Assembly: GCA_005778035.1 (NCBI GenBank) | Contig: SXKT01000017.1 | Coordinates: 1 to 58,478, forward strand | Length of the DNA: 58,478 nucleotides | Reading direction: 5' to 3' | Source: Chloroflexota bacterium | Lineage (GTDB): Bacteria > Chloroflexota > Anaerolineae > Anaerolineales > Villigracilaceae | Part shown: in pieces, positions 43,823 through 53,515 of the stretch | How the letters are laid out: the number at the start of each line of letters is the position of its first letter | How positions within the stretch are numbered: position 1 is the stretch's first letter | The notes under the pieces: model-generated | Database searches by the model: none | What the model was told of the DNA's origin: nothing | What the model saw: only the letters and a program-made list of their open reading frames with translations | Position numbers and translations under genes: made by a program

Positions 43823-44806
43823 ATGAAACCTCTTACCACAATTGAACGGTTTGTGCTAAGCCAACAACCTCATTACGCCAAAGGTGACCTGACAACCCTG
43901 TTTTATGATATTGCGCTGAGTGCCAAGTTGATTGCTACACAAGCCAAACGAGCCGCTTTTTTAGGTGAACAAGGCTACCATGACAGCACCAACGTTCAAG
44001 GTGAACAACAACGTAAACTGGATGTGTTCGCCGACGAAGTATTCGTCAAGGTAAATGATCACACTGGCCGATTATGCGCCATGATCTCGGAAGAACAGGA
44101 AGGGATCATCCAGATTCCACCAAAATATGGGCGAGGACATTATTTTATGGTCTACGACCCGTTGGATGGGTCATCCAACATTGACACCAATGTGACCATA
44201 GGAACCATCTTCGGAATTTACCGCCAGGATGACCCAAAGCCAGTTGTGACTGAGGCGGATTGTCTGCGCCCCGGAAATCAGCTTGTGGCAGCGGGGTACA
44301 TCATTTATGGTACCAGCACGATATTTGTTTACAGTACTGGAAAAGGGGTTCACGGATTTACACTTGATCCTGAAGTAGGCGAATTCTTTTTGACCCACGA
44401 AAACATGCGCTTCCCGGAAGTACCTGCCTATTACAGCCTGAATTACGGAGCATACCGAAATTGGCAACCCAATGTTCAAAAATATGCCGATTGGCTGAAC
44501 ACAACAGATGACATAAGGCTAAGCCAGCGGTATATTGGAAGTTTCGTTGGGGATTTTCATCGCAATTTGTTGTATGGTGGTGTTTATGGGTATCCTGCCG
44601 AAACCAAATACCCCGATGGCAAAATTCGGGTACTTTATGAGGCAGCCCCAATGGCTTATCTGGCGGAGCAGGCAGGCGGCTACGCTTCCAATGGGCACGG
44701 CTCCATCCTGGATATTTGCCCCCACAAATTGCATCAACGGACGCCCTTGTTTATAGGTAACCGCACCTTGGTCGAGAAGGCAGAACAATTCATCGACGGA
44801 AAGTAA
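43823..44806 (+). CDS. fbp: class I fructose-1,6-bisphosphatase
   Basis: Removes the C1 phosphate from fructose-1,6-bisphosphate, the committed gluconeogenic step. 327 residues. The metal and phosphate loop [14 protein letters not shown] is diagnostic, with SEEQEG ahead of it and [20 protein letters not shown] and [15 protein letters not shown] later. I begin at the ATG at 43823 because CGGAG lies 9 nt before it; the track's TTG has no RBS. Closed by a terminator. Confidence 0.94.
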   Translation: MKPLTTIERFVLSQQPHYAKGDLTTLFYDIALSAKLIATQAKRAAFLGEQGYHDSTNVQGEQQRKLDVFADEVFVKVNDHTGRLCAMISEEQEGIIQIPPKYGRGHYFMVYDPLDGSSNIDTNVTIGTIFGIYRQDDPKPVVTEADCLRPGNQLVAAGYIIYGTSTIFVYSTGKGVHGFTLDPEVGEFFLTHENMRFPEVPAYYSLNYGAYRNWQPNVQKYADWLNTTDDIRLSQRYIGSFVGDFHRNLLYGGVYGYPAETKYPDGKIRVLYEAAPMAYLAEQAGGYASNGHGSILDICPHKLHQRTPLFIGNRTLVEKAEQFIDGK

Positions 44807-44820
44807 TTGGTTACGATCCT

Positions 44821-44852
44821 CAAAGGGCAGGCAAAGAAAAGCCTGCCCTTTG
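44821..44852. terminator. terminator after fbp
   Basis: 12-bp stem CAAAGGGCAGGC/GCCTGCCCTTTG with an 8-nt A-rich loop, followed by CTTTTAAA. Lies between convergent genes. Confidence 0.8.
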
Positions 44853-44860
44853 CTTTTAAA

Positions 44861-46264
44861 TTATGCTTCTGATGCTATGACAGTGGCCCTACCTTTTTGA
44901 GAATACCAATTATTAGCAAGGGTCCATAGCGCGCCCATTCCCAGCCAGGTTGCGAGAACACTAAGCAACCAACCAGCGAACGGAATAGATGCAGGCAATC
45001 CATACAAGATTACGCCAACGATGATCGCAAGCAAGTTACTTTGGTTGGCTTGTGGGAACAGAGTTCGTAATAACCAGTTGCCCACCAACCAAGCCAATAT
45101 CAGTTTTGAGCAATAACTAACCAAAAAAACGAAAATGCTCAGGGCAAACCCCAATGCGGATGTACCCAAGCCAAAAGCTGTAAAGCCCAAACCTCCAAGC
45201 GTTAGCAATGCGATTATCAAACTGGCAAAGATGATCGCAATGAAGGCAAAAAAGAACGCAATGTAACCGCCAAATACCACAGTGAAACCGACTCCCGCCA
45301 TGACAAGTGGTTTTTGGCGAATTTGTTGGGCTGCTGCTTCTAATAGCTGGGGCACTTTCCAAGCTGCGAGTGCACCCAACAGCAACAGGGAAGCCAATTT
45401 TTGGGCTGTCAACCATAGCCAGCTTACAATTTTTGCGCCAAGGTTGGCTGCATTACGCTGGGCTGGCTTGCCGATAGAAGGTGATTCTTCAGTTGGAGTA
45501 GGTGTGCTGTAAACAATTCCACCAGCCGGCTTTGCCAAAATCTGATCAGTATATGGCTGATTGGCAGTATATTGCAAACTTCCATCTATCGTGGCGCCAC
45601 TATCGACACGTAATCCGGGTGCGATGGCAGCGGGTACTCCGGGCTGGTTTATTTGAGGGGCAGTGGCTTCTTCTCCTTCACCCAGGTACAGGCGTGCGTC
45701 TCGACCGATGGCGCCGCCAATCTCTACCGCGCCACCCGCAATAACAGCGTCCCTGGCGATGGAACCATTCAAGATAGCCTGGTAGATAGCGGAATAGGCA
45801 TCCCGGCTGATTTTGCTTCCAGTATTTGCTTGCAGCGAATAACCGGCATAATAAAGGTTGCTGGCAATGGTGGTTGATGGCAGAAGCTCAAGCGAAGCGC
45901 TGGCGCCAAAAACAGAACCACCGATCTGGCTGCCCAATTTCGCAGTGGCAGAGAGGAATATTACGTTTCCACCGATTTTTGCGTCCTCGCCTAACAAGAC
46001 CTGGTTGGCGGCGATTATCGCGTCTCCACTAACCGATCCATTGATAATGACCATCTCGCCACTGGCGAATAGATTGCCGATGACATCGCCATCCACCTGA
46101 ACGGTACCGGCACTCATAAATACATCGTCCTGAATGGAGGTGCCTGCAGGTAAACTGCCCCCTTGGATGATCTCGGCCGCAAATGCCGGGGTTGCCAGGC
46201 TGCCTAACAACAGAATTGTAAGCATGAGTGCGGGTAAAGCTTTTGATACTAAATTCCTAAACAT
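44861..46264 (-). CDS. exported bactofilin-like beta-helix protein with membrane C-terminus
   Basis: 467 residues. A signal peptide (LLLGSLATPAFAAE) precedes about 170 residues of short repeats typical of the polymer-forming bactofilin beta-helix (GTVQVDGDVIGNLFASGEMVIINGSVSGDAIIAANQVLLGEDAKIGGNVIF). A Thr/Pro linker leads to five or six hydrophobic helices. Cytoplasmic bactofilins lack both the signal peptide and the membrane part, so this form should build a surface-side polymer anchored in the membrane. AAGGAG is 6 nt before the ATG. Function unknown. Confidence 0.82.
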   Translation of the reverse strand: MFRNLVSKALPALMLTILLLGSLATPAFAAEIIQGGSLPAGTSIQDDVFMSAGTVQVDGDVIGNLFASGEMVIINGSVSGDAIIAANQVLLGEDAKIGGNVIFLSATAKLGSQIGGSVFGASASLELLPSTTIASNLYYAGYSLQANTGSKISRDAYSAIYQAILNGSIARDAVIAGGAVEIGGAIGRDARLYLGEGEEATAPQINQPGVPAAIAPGLRVDSGATIDGSLQYTANQPYTDQILAKPAGGIVYSTPTPTEESPSIGKPAQRNAANLGAKIVSWLWLTAQKLASLLLLGALAAWKVPQLLEAAAQQIRQKPLVMAGVGFTVVFGGYIAFFFAFIAIIFASLIIALLTLGGLGFTAFGLGTSALGFALSIFVFLVSYCSKLILAWLVGNWLLRTLFPQANQSNLLAIIVGVILYGLPASIPFAGWLLSVLATWLGMGALWTLANNWYSQKGRATVIASEA

Positions 46265-46334
46265 ACTGTTCTCCTTAGTCCATTGCTATAATGGACATTC
46301 ACATTATAAGTATTTTGGAGAAGGAATGGTTAAC

Positions 46335-46748
46335 ATGGATCTTTTAACAAGGGTACGATTGTATTTGGTTTCAGTGGCCGTTTTTGTGGTAATTGATGGT
46401 ATTTGGCTCGCCTTTATTGCCCAACCATTTTATAGTGCCAACCTGGGAATTTTTATGGCTGAACAACCCAATTGGCTGGCAGCTGGTTTGTTCTATTTGC
46501 TCTATTTGGTGGGCATACAGGTTTTTGTTTTGGAACCTGGCTTCCGTGGAGTTGGCTTATCAAAAATTGCCATTTTGGGAGGACTGTTTGGCTTGATGTG
46601 TTATGCCACGTATGACCTTACCAACCTTGCTACTATCGAGGGCTGGCCGGTTATTGTCACGGTGGTTGATTTGGTTTGGGGTACGGTGCTCACCGCAACA
46701 GTTTCAGTTACCACTGCGGTCATCTCAAAAAAATTGGGCTGGCACTAA
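46335..46748 (+). CDS. DUF2177-type membrane protein
   Basis: 137 residues with four hydrophobic helices. YLVSVAVFVVIDGIWLAFIAQPFY, then GLMCYATYDLTNLATIEGWPV and VDLVWGTVLTATVS match the DUF2177 pattern (D-x-x-W-L and Y-D-L-T-N). Function unknown. I choose the ATG at 46335, because AGAAGGA is 9 nt ahead; the ATG at 46326 sits inside the RBS. Confidence 0.85.
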   Translation: MDLLTRVRLYLVSVAVFVVIDGIWLAFIAQPFYSANLGIFMAEQPNWLAAGLFYLLYLVGIQVFVLEPGFRGVGLSKIAILGGLFGLMCYATYDLTNLATIEGWPVIVTVVDLVWGTVLTATVSVTTAVISKKLGWH

Positions 46749-46764
46749 AATCGTTCTCGCTGGT

Positions 46765-47184
46765 TTATTCGCCGATGATCTTGATCAAAACGCGTTTTGA
46801 TCGGTTGCCATCCCATTCCCCATAAAATAATTGTTCCCACGGGCCAAGATCCAGCCGGCCATTGGTGATCGCTACCACCACTTCACGGCCCATGACTTGT
46901 CGTTTAAGGTGGGCATCAGCGTTATCCTCGCCGGTACGGTTGTGGTGGTACATGCCGAGCGGTTCGTGGGGGGCAAGGTGCTCCAGCCAAACTTCATAGT
47001 CGTGGTGAAGACCACTCTCATCATCATTGATAAATACAGATGCGGTAATGTGCATGGCATTTACCAAGCACAGGCCTTCGGAGATGCCACTATCCCGAAG
47101 GCTTGCCTCGACTTGGGGAGTAATGTTGACAAACCCTCGCCGACTTGGCACATTAAACCACAATTCTTTGCGATAACTCCTCAT
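46765..47184 (-). CDS. YjbQ/UPF0047-type secondary thiamine-phosphate synthase-like protein
   Basis: 139 residues. [31 protein letters not shown] and [21 protein letters not shown] are the histidine-rich blocks of the UPF0047 family, and [26 protein letters not shown] ends it as usual. E. coli YjbQ shows weak thiamine-phosphate synthase activity, which gives the family its name; the natural reaction is unclear. Convergent with the DUF2177 gene. Confidence 0.9.
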   Translation of the reverse strand: MRSYRKELWFNVPSRRGFVNITPQVEASLRDSGISEGLCLVNAMHITASVFINDDESGLHHDYEVWLEHLAPHEPLGMYHHNRTGEDNADAHLKRQVMGREVVVAITNGRLDLGPWEQLFYGEWDGNRSKRVLIKIIGE

Positions 47185-47922
47185 GTTGTTCTCCGATGAT
47201 GGTCTTGAATAACAAATTCTACATTATTTTGCGCGCAGCCTTTAGAAAACCATAAGGAAATAGAATTTGAAGAAGCCATCGCCGAGAAATCGGATAACTG
47301 GCTTTAGAAAATGGGAATGAAGCTTCTTTTTCTCCATTGGGTTATTTTGCAAACCATTGGTTATCGTTGTGACTGAGGATATTACTCAGCTCCAAGATTT
47401 GTTTGGTCATTAGATTCAAAGTTCGGAAAAAAGACAATCGGGCGAATAACCTGGTTTCCCGCGAGAACGCGCTTCAAATGTAGGGTATCCCTCTTTGGTA
47501 GTGGTAATACCCAAAGGATCAGAGCGTTTTCGGGTTGACCCGATTTGGGCATCCAATAACAAACTATAAATTACAAACTTCCATTTTTTATGACCACCTG
47601 TTGCCAACGCGGCGGTACACTTTTTCGGAGGCAGGTTAAATGTTCAAAAAATTATTGGCGGGGTGGCTGGATTTATTACAGAAACCGTCCCAGATCAGCT
47701 GAGCCAAAAAGGAATTATTTGTTGCGGTTTTGGTTCCCCCAAATGTTAATGGTTGGTGACAAGCGAAGCGAGGCCGGTTTTGGTAGGTGGAAAATTGCGA
47801 TATTTCTCTTTCATGTTGGATCTTCATTGAGATTGTGCAGTCATCGTGTACACTTCCGGAAGCAATGATGACGGCGGGTTTGGGGGTAAAATTAATGTAG
47901 TTTTGTTTGTATTTGGAGGTTT
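47185..47922. other. gene-poor stretch upstream of the ABC export operon
   Basis: About 740 nt with no sizeable gene. It holds a small ORF with a strong RBS (47640-47702) and several hairpin-forming pieces such as GGGTAT...ATACCC near 47480-47515 and CGGGT-TG-ACCCG near 47530. These do not match a riboswitch class I can name. Confidence 0.4.
47640..47702 (+). CDS. possible 20-residue small protein
   Basis: ATG preceded at 8 nt by CGGAGG, the best ribosome-binding site of its neighbourhood. The product MFKKLLAGWLDLLQKPSQIS would form a short amphipathic, membrane-seeking helix. It is too short for composition tests, and it may be chance. It lies 220 nt upstream of the ABC permease gene. Confidence 0.3.
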   Translation: MFKKLLAGWLDLLQKPSQIS

Positions 47923-49152
47923 ATGCAACTATATATTAAATTGGCCTGGCGCAATATTTTACGCCAAAAAAGGCGTACCTTCATTGTGGTTTTGGCCATG
48001 ATGTTAGGCATTGGCCTGATGATGTTTTATGATGGCTTAATGGCTGGTTTTAATCAGGCTATTTATGGCAATGCCATAAAGGTTTTAGGTGGCAACGTAC
48101 AAGTTCATGCAGCCGGCTATCGTGGGGAGGTGGAGGAACAACCTTTGCTTGGCTTGGCTGACGACAAACTTGTGGTACAACAAGCGCTTGCTTTGCCGCA
48201 GGTGGTTGCCGCTGGCAGGCGAATTCGTACTGTTGGCCTTGCATCCAGCCCTGAAGGAGCCTTCCCAGTTTCCATCATTGGTTTTGAACCGCAGGCTGAA
48301 ATGGCTGTTAACCTTACATTGAAGTATTTGGTAGATGGAAGATTGCCTACCGCTGATGACGGAGACCAATTATTTATTGGCAAGGGCTTGGCGGATGAGA
48401 TGGGGGTTACGGTTGGCGAACGGATTACGTTGGCTGGTCAAAGCAGAAACCAACAATTGCGTAATCGAACATTTACTATCATTGGAATATTCGATCTTGG
48501 CATGCCTGACCTTGAAAAACAAACTGTGTATATGTCGCTTGCCGAAGCTCAAGATCTATATAGTATTCCCAACAGTTCCACCGAGATTGCCATTTATTTG
48601 CAACGTATTGGGCAGGAAAACGCGGTTATTACCGCGTTGAACAAAAGCATAACTGGATATGAAATAGAAAGTTATGAGACCAATTTTCCTGAATTGAGGA
48701 ATGCGGTTGGAAATAAAAATGGGATCATGACCATCTTTAGTTTCGTTCTACTTCTTATCGCCGGAATTGGGGTTATGAACCTTCTTTTAATGGCTGTGTA
48801 CGAACGCACACGCGAGATCGGAGTATTGGCTGCGTTGGGATTAAAACCTGGTCAGATATCACGCCTGTTTTTGGTTGAGGGAGTCATGATCGGCTTGATC
48901 GGATTGGCGAGCGGAGTGGCATTTGGCTTGGTGCTAAATGGCATATTAATGCAAATTGGTATTGATTACAGCAGTTATAGTGATATGGCCAGTTATATGG
49001 CCCTCATTACAGGCAAGGTGTACCCTACCTGGGGTACCGAACAATTGGCATTGCGGACTGTTTCGGTCGTCGTGATCTGCGTTCTTTCAGCATATTTTCC
49101 GGCCTACGAGGCATCGCGTAATGAGCCTGCCGAAAGCTTGCACTTTGTTTGA
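47923..49152 (+). CDS. FtsX/MacB-type ABC transporter permease, first copy
   Basis: 409 residues. An N-terminal helix (RTFIVVLAMMLGIGLMMFYDGL), a ~220-residue extracellular MacB-PCD domain and three C-terminal helices (FVLLLIAGIGVMNLLLMAVYERTREIGVLAALGLKPG is typical) give the MacB topology, here without the ATPase domain. GAGG is 9 nt before the ATG. First of four coupled genes for a mechanotransmission-type exporter. The second permease is closely related, which implies a heterodimer. Confidence 0.92.
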   Translation: MQLYIKLAWRNILRQKRRTFIVVLAMMLGIGLMMFYDGLMAGFNQAIYGNAIKVLGGNVQVHAAGYRGEVEEQPLLGLADDKLVVQQALALPQVVAAGRRIRTVGLASSPEGAFPVSIIGFEPQAEMAVNLTLKYLVDGRLPTADDGDQLFIGKGLADEMGVTVGERITLAGQSRNQQLRNRTFTIIGIFDLGMPDLEKQTVYMSLAEAQDLYSIPNSSTEIAIYLQRIGQENAVITALNKSITGYEIESYETNFPELRNAVGNKNGIMTIFSFVLLLIAGIGVMNLLLMAVYERTREIGVLAALGLKPGQISRLFLVEGVMIGLIGLASGVAFGLVLNGILMQIGIDYSSYSDMASYMALITGKVYPTWGTEQLALRTVSVVVICVLSAYFPAYEASRNEPAESLHFV

Positions 49153-49160
49153 GGCTTGAT

Positions 49161-50378
49161 ATGAATACGATGATTAAACTTGCTTTACGAAATATTGGCA
49201 GAAACAAACGGCGTTCACTTTTTTCGGCGCTGGCCTTGTCCTTGGGTGTGGGGTTGCTTTTGTTAATGACTGGTTTCCTAAATGGTGAAATGGATAGCAC
49301 TATCGATACCACCATTCGTTTGCAGAGTGGACATTTGCAAATCCGTGCCGAAAATTACAACGAAAATCGGACAAGCCTGAAATGGCAAGACCTGATTGAG
49401 AACCCGATTGAGATGGCTGCCAAGATCGCGACTATGGCGCCTGTGGCAGACGCATCTCCACGCTTATATTTGAGCGGAATGGTATCAGGTAGTGACAAAA
49501 GCGCTGGCATAAGGGTGTATGGATTGCTCCCCGACTCCCCCAGCAGCCTTCCATACGTTGCTGGAATTGTGCAAGGTAGCCCTGTTTCGGTTGACGACAA
49601 AGACAGCCTGGAAATGGGAATCGCACTGGCAGAGAAACTGGGCGTTCAGGTTGGCGAAACAGTTGAACTCTCAGTGAATACCAGCAATGGCAATGTAGAA
49701 GTGCAGAATTTCAAGGTAAAAGGAATTTTTGATTCTGGCGTTGTGGGGTTCGACAAAAGTACCATTGTGTTACCTTTGGCCAAAGCGCAATCCATCGGCC
49801 AAGCTGAGAACCATGCCTCACTGATTCTGGTTACCCTGGACAACCGCGAAGACGCGAGCTTGGTGAAGGCATCCTTGAGTGCTCCGGGATATCAAGTGAA
49901 GGATTGGCAAGAAATGAATGAATTTATGATGACGATGGAAGGCATGGCCAACCAATATTTCGGCATCATCTTTTTCATTGTATTGGCCATCACCGCCACT
50001 GTCATCACCAATACCCAACTTATGGCAGTTTTTGAGCGTACCCGTGAGATCGGTATCCTGCTTTCGATGGGAATGAAAAGTGCCAGAATATTATGGTTGT
50101 TCTTATTGGAGAGCGCCATTATGGCAGTGGCTGGTGTGGTTTTGGGCATTGGTTTGGGGATTCTGGCCAATGTATTATTTGGATTGGTAGGTTTTCGATT
50201 TGGTGACATTGGCTTGACGAATGTATTGTTGCCGAATGTGATCTACCCTCATCTCAAATTTGAAAACATCATAAACATCAGCATGTATGCGATGGTAATT
50301 ACATTGTTGGCAGGTATTTATCCCGCCAGCCTGGCGGCTCGAATGCAGCCAGTAGAAGCGCTGCATAGCAGCATATAA
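49161..50378 (+). CDS. FtsX/MacB-type ABC transporter permease, second copy
   Basis: 405 residues with the same four-helix layout as the first permease (RRSLFSALALSLGVGLLLLMTGF; MAVFERTREIGILLSMGMKS). The start is the ATG at 49161, with GAGG 6 nt ahead that overlaps the preceding stop; the track's TTG start is 4 codons earlier. It likely pairs with the first permease around the ATPase encoded next. Confidence 0.92.
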   Translation: MNTMIKLALRNIGRNKRRSLFSALALSLGVGLLLLMTGFLNGEMDSTIDTTIRLQSGHLQIRAENYNENRTSLKWQDLIENPIEMAAKIATMAPVADASPRLYLSGMVSGSDKSAGIRVYGLLPDSPSSLPYVAGIVQGSPVSVDDKDSLEMGIALAEKLGVQVGETVELSVNTSNGNVEVQNFKVKGIFDSGVVGFDKSTIVLPLAKAQSIGQAENHASLILVTLDNREDASLVKASLSAPGYQVKDWQEMNEFMMTMEGMANQYFGIIFFIVLAITATVITNTQLMAVFERTREIGILLSMGMKSARILWLFLLESAIMAVAGVVLGIGLGILANVLFGLVGFRFGDIGLTNVLLPNVIYPHLKFENIINISMYAMVITLLAGIYPASLAARMQPVEALHSSI

Positions 50379-50396
50379 AAAAGGAGTGTTAATTTT

Positions 50397-51080
50397 ATGT
50401 TAGTTGCCAGCCTTTCAGGCGTTAGCCGATCCTTTCTAAATGGTAAGATTGAGACAGTTGCGTTGCGCGGGATCGATCTCGATATTTCCAAGGGTGAATT
50501 CACTGCTTTGGTAGGACCGAGTGGTAGCGGTAAGACAACCTTGTTACAATTGATCGGTTGTTTGGATTTGCCAAGTGGAGGCAAGATCCATATAAATGGC
50601 CAGGATGTTAGCGGAATGAACCGAAATGAGCGCGCCGATGTACGCCGAAAAACCATTGGTTATGTGTTTCAGTTCTTTGCCTTGATCCCGACGTTAAGCG
50701 CTTATGAAAATATAGAAATGCCTCTATTACTAAATGGCGTGGCCGCAACCGAAAGGCATGACCGCGTGATGAAGTTATTAGATTCGGTAGGCTTAAGCCA
50801 CCGGGAAAAAAATAGACCCGACCAAATGAGCGGTGGGGAACAACAGAGGGTAGCAATTGCTCGTGCTTTGGCAACCAACCCCAGCATGATCTTGGCAGAT
50901 GAGCCTACTGCCAACCTGGATAGCAAGAACGGCGAGGCTATTATGGAGTTGATGGCTAACCTGAATAAGGAGACCGGTGTGACATTTGTTTTTGCCACAC
51001 ACGATCAGCGTGTTATCAAATATTCAAAAAGGGTCATCACCCTGCAAGACGGATTGATCGTCTCAGATAATATCCAGTGA
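50397..51080 (+). CDS. ABC transporter ATPase, LolD/MacB type
   Basis: 227 residues. Walker [17 protein letters not shown]-loop region [17 protein letters not shown], signature [15 protein letters not shown], Walker [13 protein letters not shown] and the H-loop FATHDQ. These features fit the MacB/LolD subfamily, whose ATPases drive conformational change rather than transport through a channel. RBS AAGGAG is 9 nt before the ATG. Eighteen nt behind the second permease. Confidence 0.95.
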   Translation: MLVASLSGVSRSFLNGKIETVALRGIDLDISKGEFTALVGPSGSGKTTLLQLIGCLDLPSGGKIHINGQDVSGMNRNERADVRRKTIGYVFQFFALIPTLSAYENIEMPLLLNGVAATERHDRVMKLLDSVGLSHREKNRPDQMSGGEQQRVAIARALATNPSMILADEPTANLDSKNGEAIMELMANLNKETGVTFVFATHDQRVIKYSKRVITLQDGLIVSDNIQ

Positions 51081-51097
51081 CCCATAATCGGAGGAAG

Positions 51098-52270
51098 ATG
51101 AAAACTATAAAGTTAGCCGCGTTCGCTCTATTGTTGGCGATGATTGTTAGCGCCTGTGGCAAGGCAGAGACACCTACACCTCTGCCTACAGTTGTTTTGG
51201 ACCCTGCAGAATCTGCCACAGGTGCAGATTTTAATGAAGGTTCGGTTGTAGCCAGCGGATATGTGGTAGCAGAAAGCAAAGCCAACCTGGGGTTTGTTGT
51301 TAATGGCCGTATGGCCAAAGTAAATGCTACCGAGGGCGACCAGGTCAAGGCTGGCCAGGTTTTGGCTGAGTTAGATACAAATGCCATCGTGTTGGAATTG
51401 CAGAAGGCAGAAAGCCAACTTGCGGATCTAACATCACCGGCAGCCTTGGCTCGTGCTGGCCAACAACTTGCTGCCGCGCAACAAGCATTGGAAGACACAA
51501 CCGACGATGTGGAAGCCTTGGAGTACCCAAGGGCAACCGATACCCGTATTGACAACACAGAAGCAGCCATAGACCTGGCTGAAAAACGACTTGCCCTTGC
51601 CCGCGATCGATGGCATCAGGTTGCCCGCTTGGAAGAAGGTGATGAACGTCGAGCCAATGCGTTGCTTGAGATCACGAATGCCCAGATTGCGCTGGATGAC
51701 CTGATCGCCAAACTTAATTGGTATACCGGAAAACCTGACGAGATCGATGCAGCCAAGATCACTGCGGATTATGATGCCGCTGTTGCCGCTGTGCAGGAAG
51801 GTGAGTGGTTGATCGCCGAACTTAAAGGAGAGGCGGTCCCCGCTGAAGCAACTGGCGCTGGCTTGACCCAATTACGCAACGCTCGCGTGCTTGTTGCCAC
51901 ACTTAAAGACCAAATTGCCAAGCATCAAATCATTTCTCCCATTGATGGCACCATCGCAAAGGCCGATGCCCACATTGGGGAGATCGTAAATCCTGGCCAA
52001 ATTCTTTTCATCGTTAGCAATGAACAAAACCTGATCGTTGAAACTACTGACCTAAGCGAAAAGGATGTGACATTGGTAAGTGTTGGCCAACTGGTGCGGA
52101 TCTATATCAAAGCCTTGAGATCGACTGTGGATGGAAATGTGATCAGCATATCTCCGGTAGCCGACATGCTGGGTGGAGATGTTGTTTATCGCACCCGCAT
52201 CCAATTCGATGAATTACCTGAGGGGGTACTCTCTGGTATGTCGGTGGATGTAGAGTATATTACGGAATAA
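51098..52270 (+). CDS. lipoprotein periplasmic-adaptor-like (MacA/HlyD type) subunit
   Basis: 390 residues. The signal peptide ends in the lipobox IVSAC, so it is tethered by lipid. A lipoyl half-motif (GFVVNGRMAKVNATEGDQVKAGQVLAELDT) and a long antiparallel coiled coil (from ELQKAESQLADLT to TLKDQIAKHQ) are followed by the second lipoyl half (IISPIDGTIAKADAHIGEIVNPGQ) and a beta-barrel. GTG at 51077 is rejected for the ATG at 51098 with GGAGG. It completes a MacAB-like exporter without an outer-membrane component, as in single-membrane bacteria. Confidence 0.92.
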   Translation: MKTIKLAAFALLLAMIVSACGKAETPTPLPTVVLDPAESATGADFNEGSVVASGYVVAESKANLGFVVNGRMAKVNATEGDQVKAGQVLAELDTNAIVLELQKAESQLADLTSPAALARAGQQLAAAQQALEDTTDDVEALEYPRATDTRIDNTEAAIDLAEKRLALARDRWHQVARLEEGDERRANALLEITNAQIALDDLIAKLNWYTGKPDEIDAAKITADYDAAVAAVQEGEWLIAELKGEAVPAEATGAGLTQLRNARVLVATLKDQIAKHQIISPIDGTIAKADAHIGEIVNPGQILFIVSNEQNLIVETTDLSEKDVTLVSVGQLVRIYIKALRSTVDGNVISISPVADMLGGDVVYRTRIQFDELPEGVLSGMSVDVEYITE

Positions 52271-52287
52271 CGCTTAACCCGCCCAAT

Positions 52288-52320
52288 AAAAAAGCCGAAC
52301 AATACGCGTTCGGCTTTTTT
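52288..52320. terminator. terminator after ABC export operon
   Basis: 13-bp stem AAAAAAGCCGAAC/GTTCGGCTTTTTT with a 7-nt loop and T-rich tail. Confidence 0.9.
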
Positions 52321-52375
52321 TATAACTTTATGCCTCGCCAATAGTGTAGAATTTATTAAAAAACAATGAGGCCAT

Positions 52376-53509
52376 ATGGTAACAATAGAACAAGTAGATA
52401 CCAGCAATAAAGCCCAGGTGGAACGGTTTATAAGGTTGCCTTACCGCATTTACAAGGATAACCCTAACTGGGTACCACCTTTGGATGTAGATGCATATGC
52501 CCAGCTTAACCCATCCAAGCATCCTTTCTATGACCATAGTGATATTGAGTTCTTTTTGGCAATAAAGGATGGCCGTGACGTTGGCCGTATTGCAGCGATT
52601 GAAAACCGTCCTTACAATTCCTACCATAAGGCAAAAGAAGCGGAATTTTATTTTTTTGATACTGAGAACGACCCAGAGGTTGCCAAAGCCTTGTTTGATA
52701 CCGTAGAAAACTGGGCGCGAACCCGTGGGCTTAATAGCATTGTTGGCCCCAAAGGGATGGGGCCACTGGATGGATACGGTGTTCTGGTATTTGGGCATGA
52801 TCAACGCCAAACCATGAACATGCTCAATTTCAACTATGCCTATTATCAGGCGCTGGTAGAGGCACAAGGTTATGTAAAGGAAGTAGACTTTGTTAGTTGT
52901 TACTTGCCGGCAGACCAATTCCGTGTCCCTGAACGGGTTGCCCGGATCGCCGAACGCGCATTGCTACGAGGTGGCTTGAAGATTAAGCAATTCCGCAACA
53001 AAAAAGAGCTATTGCAATGGGCGCCGCGCATTGGCCAGGCTTATAACAGCGCATTCGTGAACAACTGGGAGTATTATCCACTAACCCAGCGTGAAATTGA
53101 TTTTGTGGTTGAAAACATCATGACAGTTGCTGACCATCGGATGATCAAGATCATCACCCACGGAGAAGAGGTTGTAGGTTTCCTGTTTGCTTTTTACGAC
53201 GTATCAGCAGCGATGCAACGGGCTAAAGGAAAATTATTTCCATTTGGCCTGTTGGACCTGTTATTGGATATGCGACGCACGAAAACCGTCTCCGTCAATG
53301 GGATCGGAATATTACCGCAGTACCAAGGCCATGGTGGGAATGCCATTCTTTATGCTGAAATGGGAAAGACACTGATAAGTTTTAACCAATTTAGGCATGT
53401 AGAAATGACCCAGGTAGCGGAGACCACTGAGCAAATGCGTGCGGACCTTAAGAACTTGAATGGAGTAGAGTACAAAAACCACCGCGTTTACCGTAAGAAA
53501 TTGGGTTAA
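52376..53509 (+). CDS. GNAT-like acyltransferase family protein
   Basis: 377 residues. The front (FIRLPYRIYKDNPNWVPPL) and SVNGIGILPQYQGHGGNAILYAEMGKTL, with the R/Q-x-x-G-x-G/A-like loop QYQGHGGN, place it with large two-domain GNAT relatives of unknown substrate. A middle GPKGMGPLDGYGVLV block is also conserved in that group. It begins with a strong AGG before ATG. Lies 6 nt ahead of the SH3 lipoprotein gene, so they may be cotranscribed. Confidence 0.7.
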   Translation: MVTIEQVDTSNKAQVERFIRLPYRIYKDNPNWVPPLDVDAYAQLNPSKHPFYDHSDIEFFLAIKDGRDVGRIAAIENRPYNSYHKAKEAEFYFFDTENDPEVAKALFDTVENWARTRGLNSIVGPKGMGPLDGYGVLVFGHDQRQTMNMLNFNYAYYQALVEAQGYVKEVDFVSCYLPADQFRVPERVARIAERALLRGGLKIKQFRNKKELLQWAPRIGQAYNSAFVNNWEYYPLTQREIDFVVENIMTVADHRMIKIITHGEEVVGFLFAFYDVSAAMQRAKGKLFPFGLLDLLLDMRRTKTVSVNGIGILPQYQGHGGNAILYAEMGKTLISFNQFRHVEMTQVAETTEQMRADLKNLNGVEYKNHRVYRKKLG

Positions 53510-53515
53510 CGCAGA

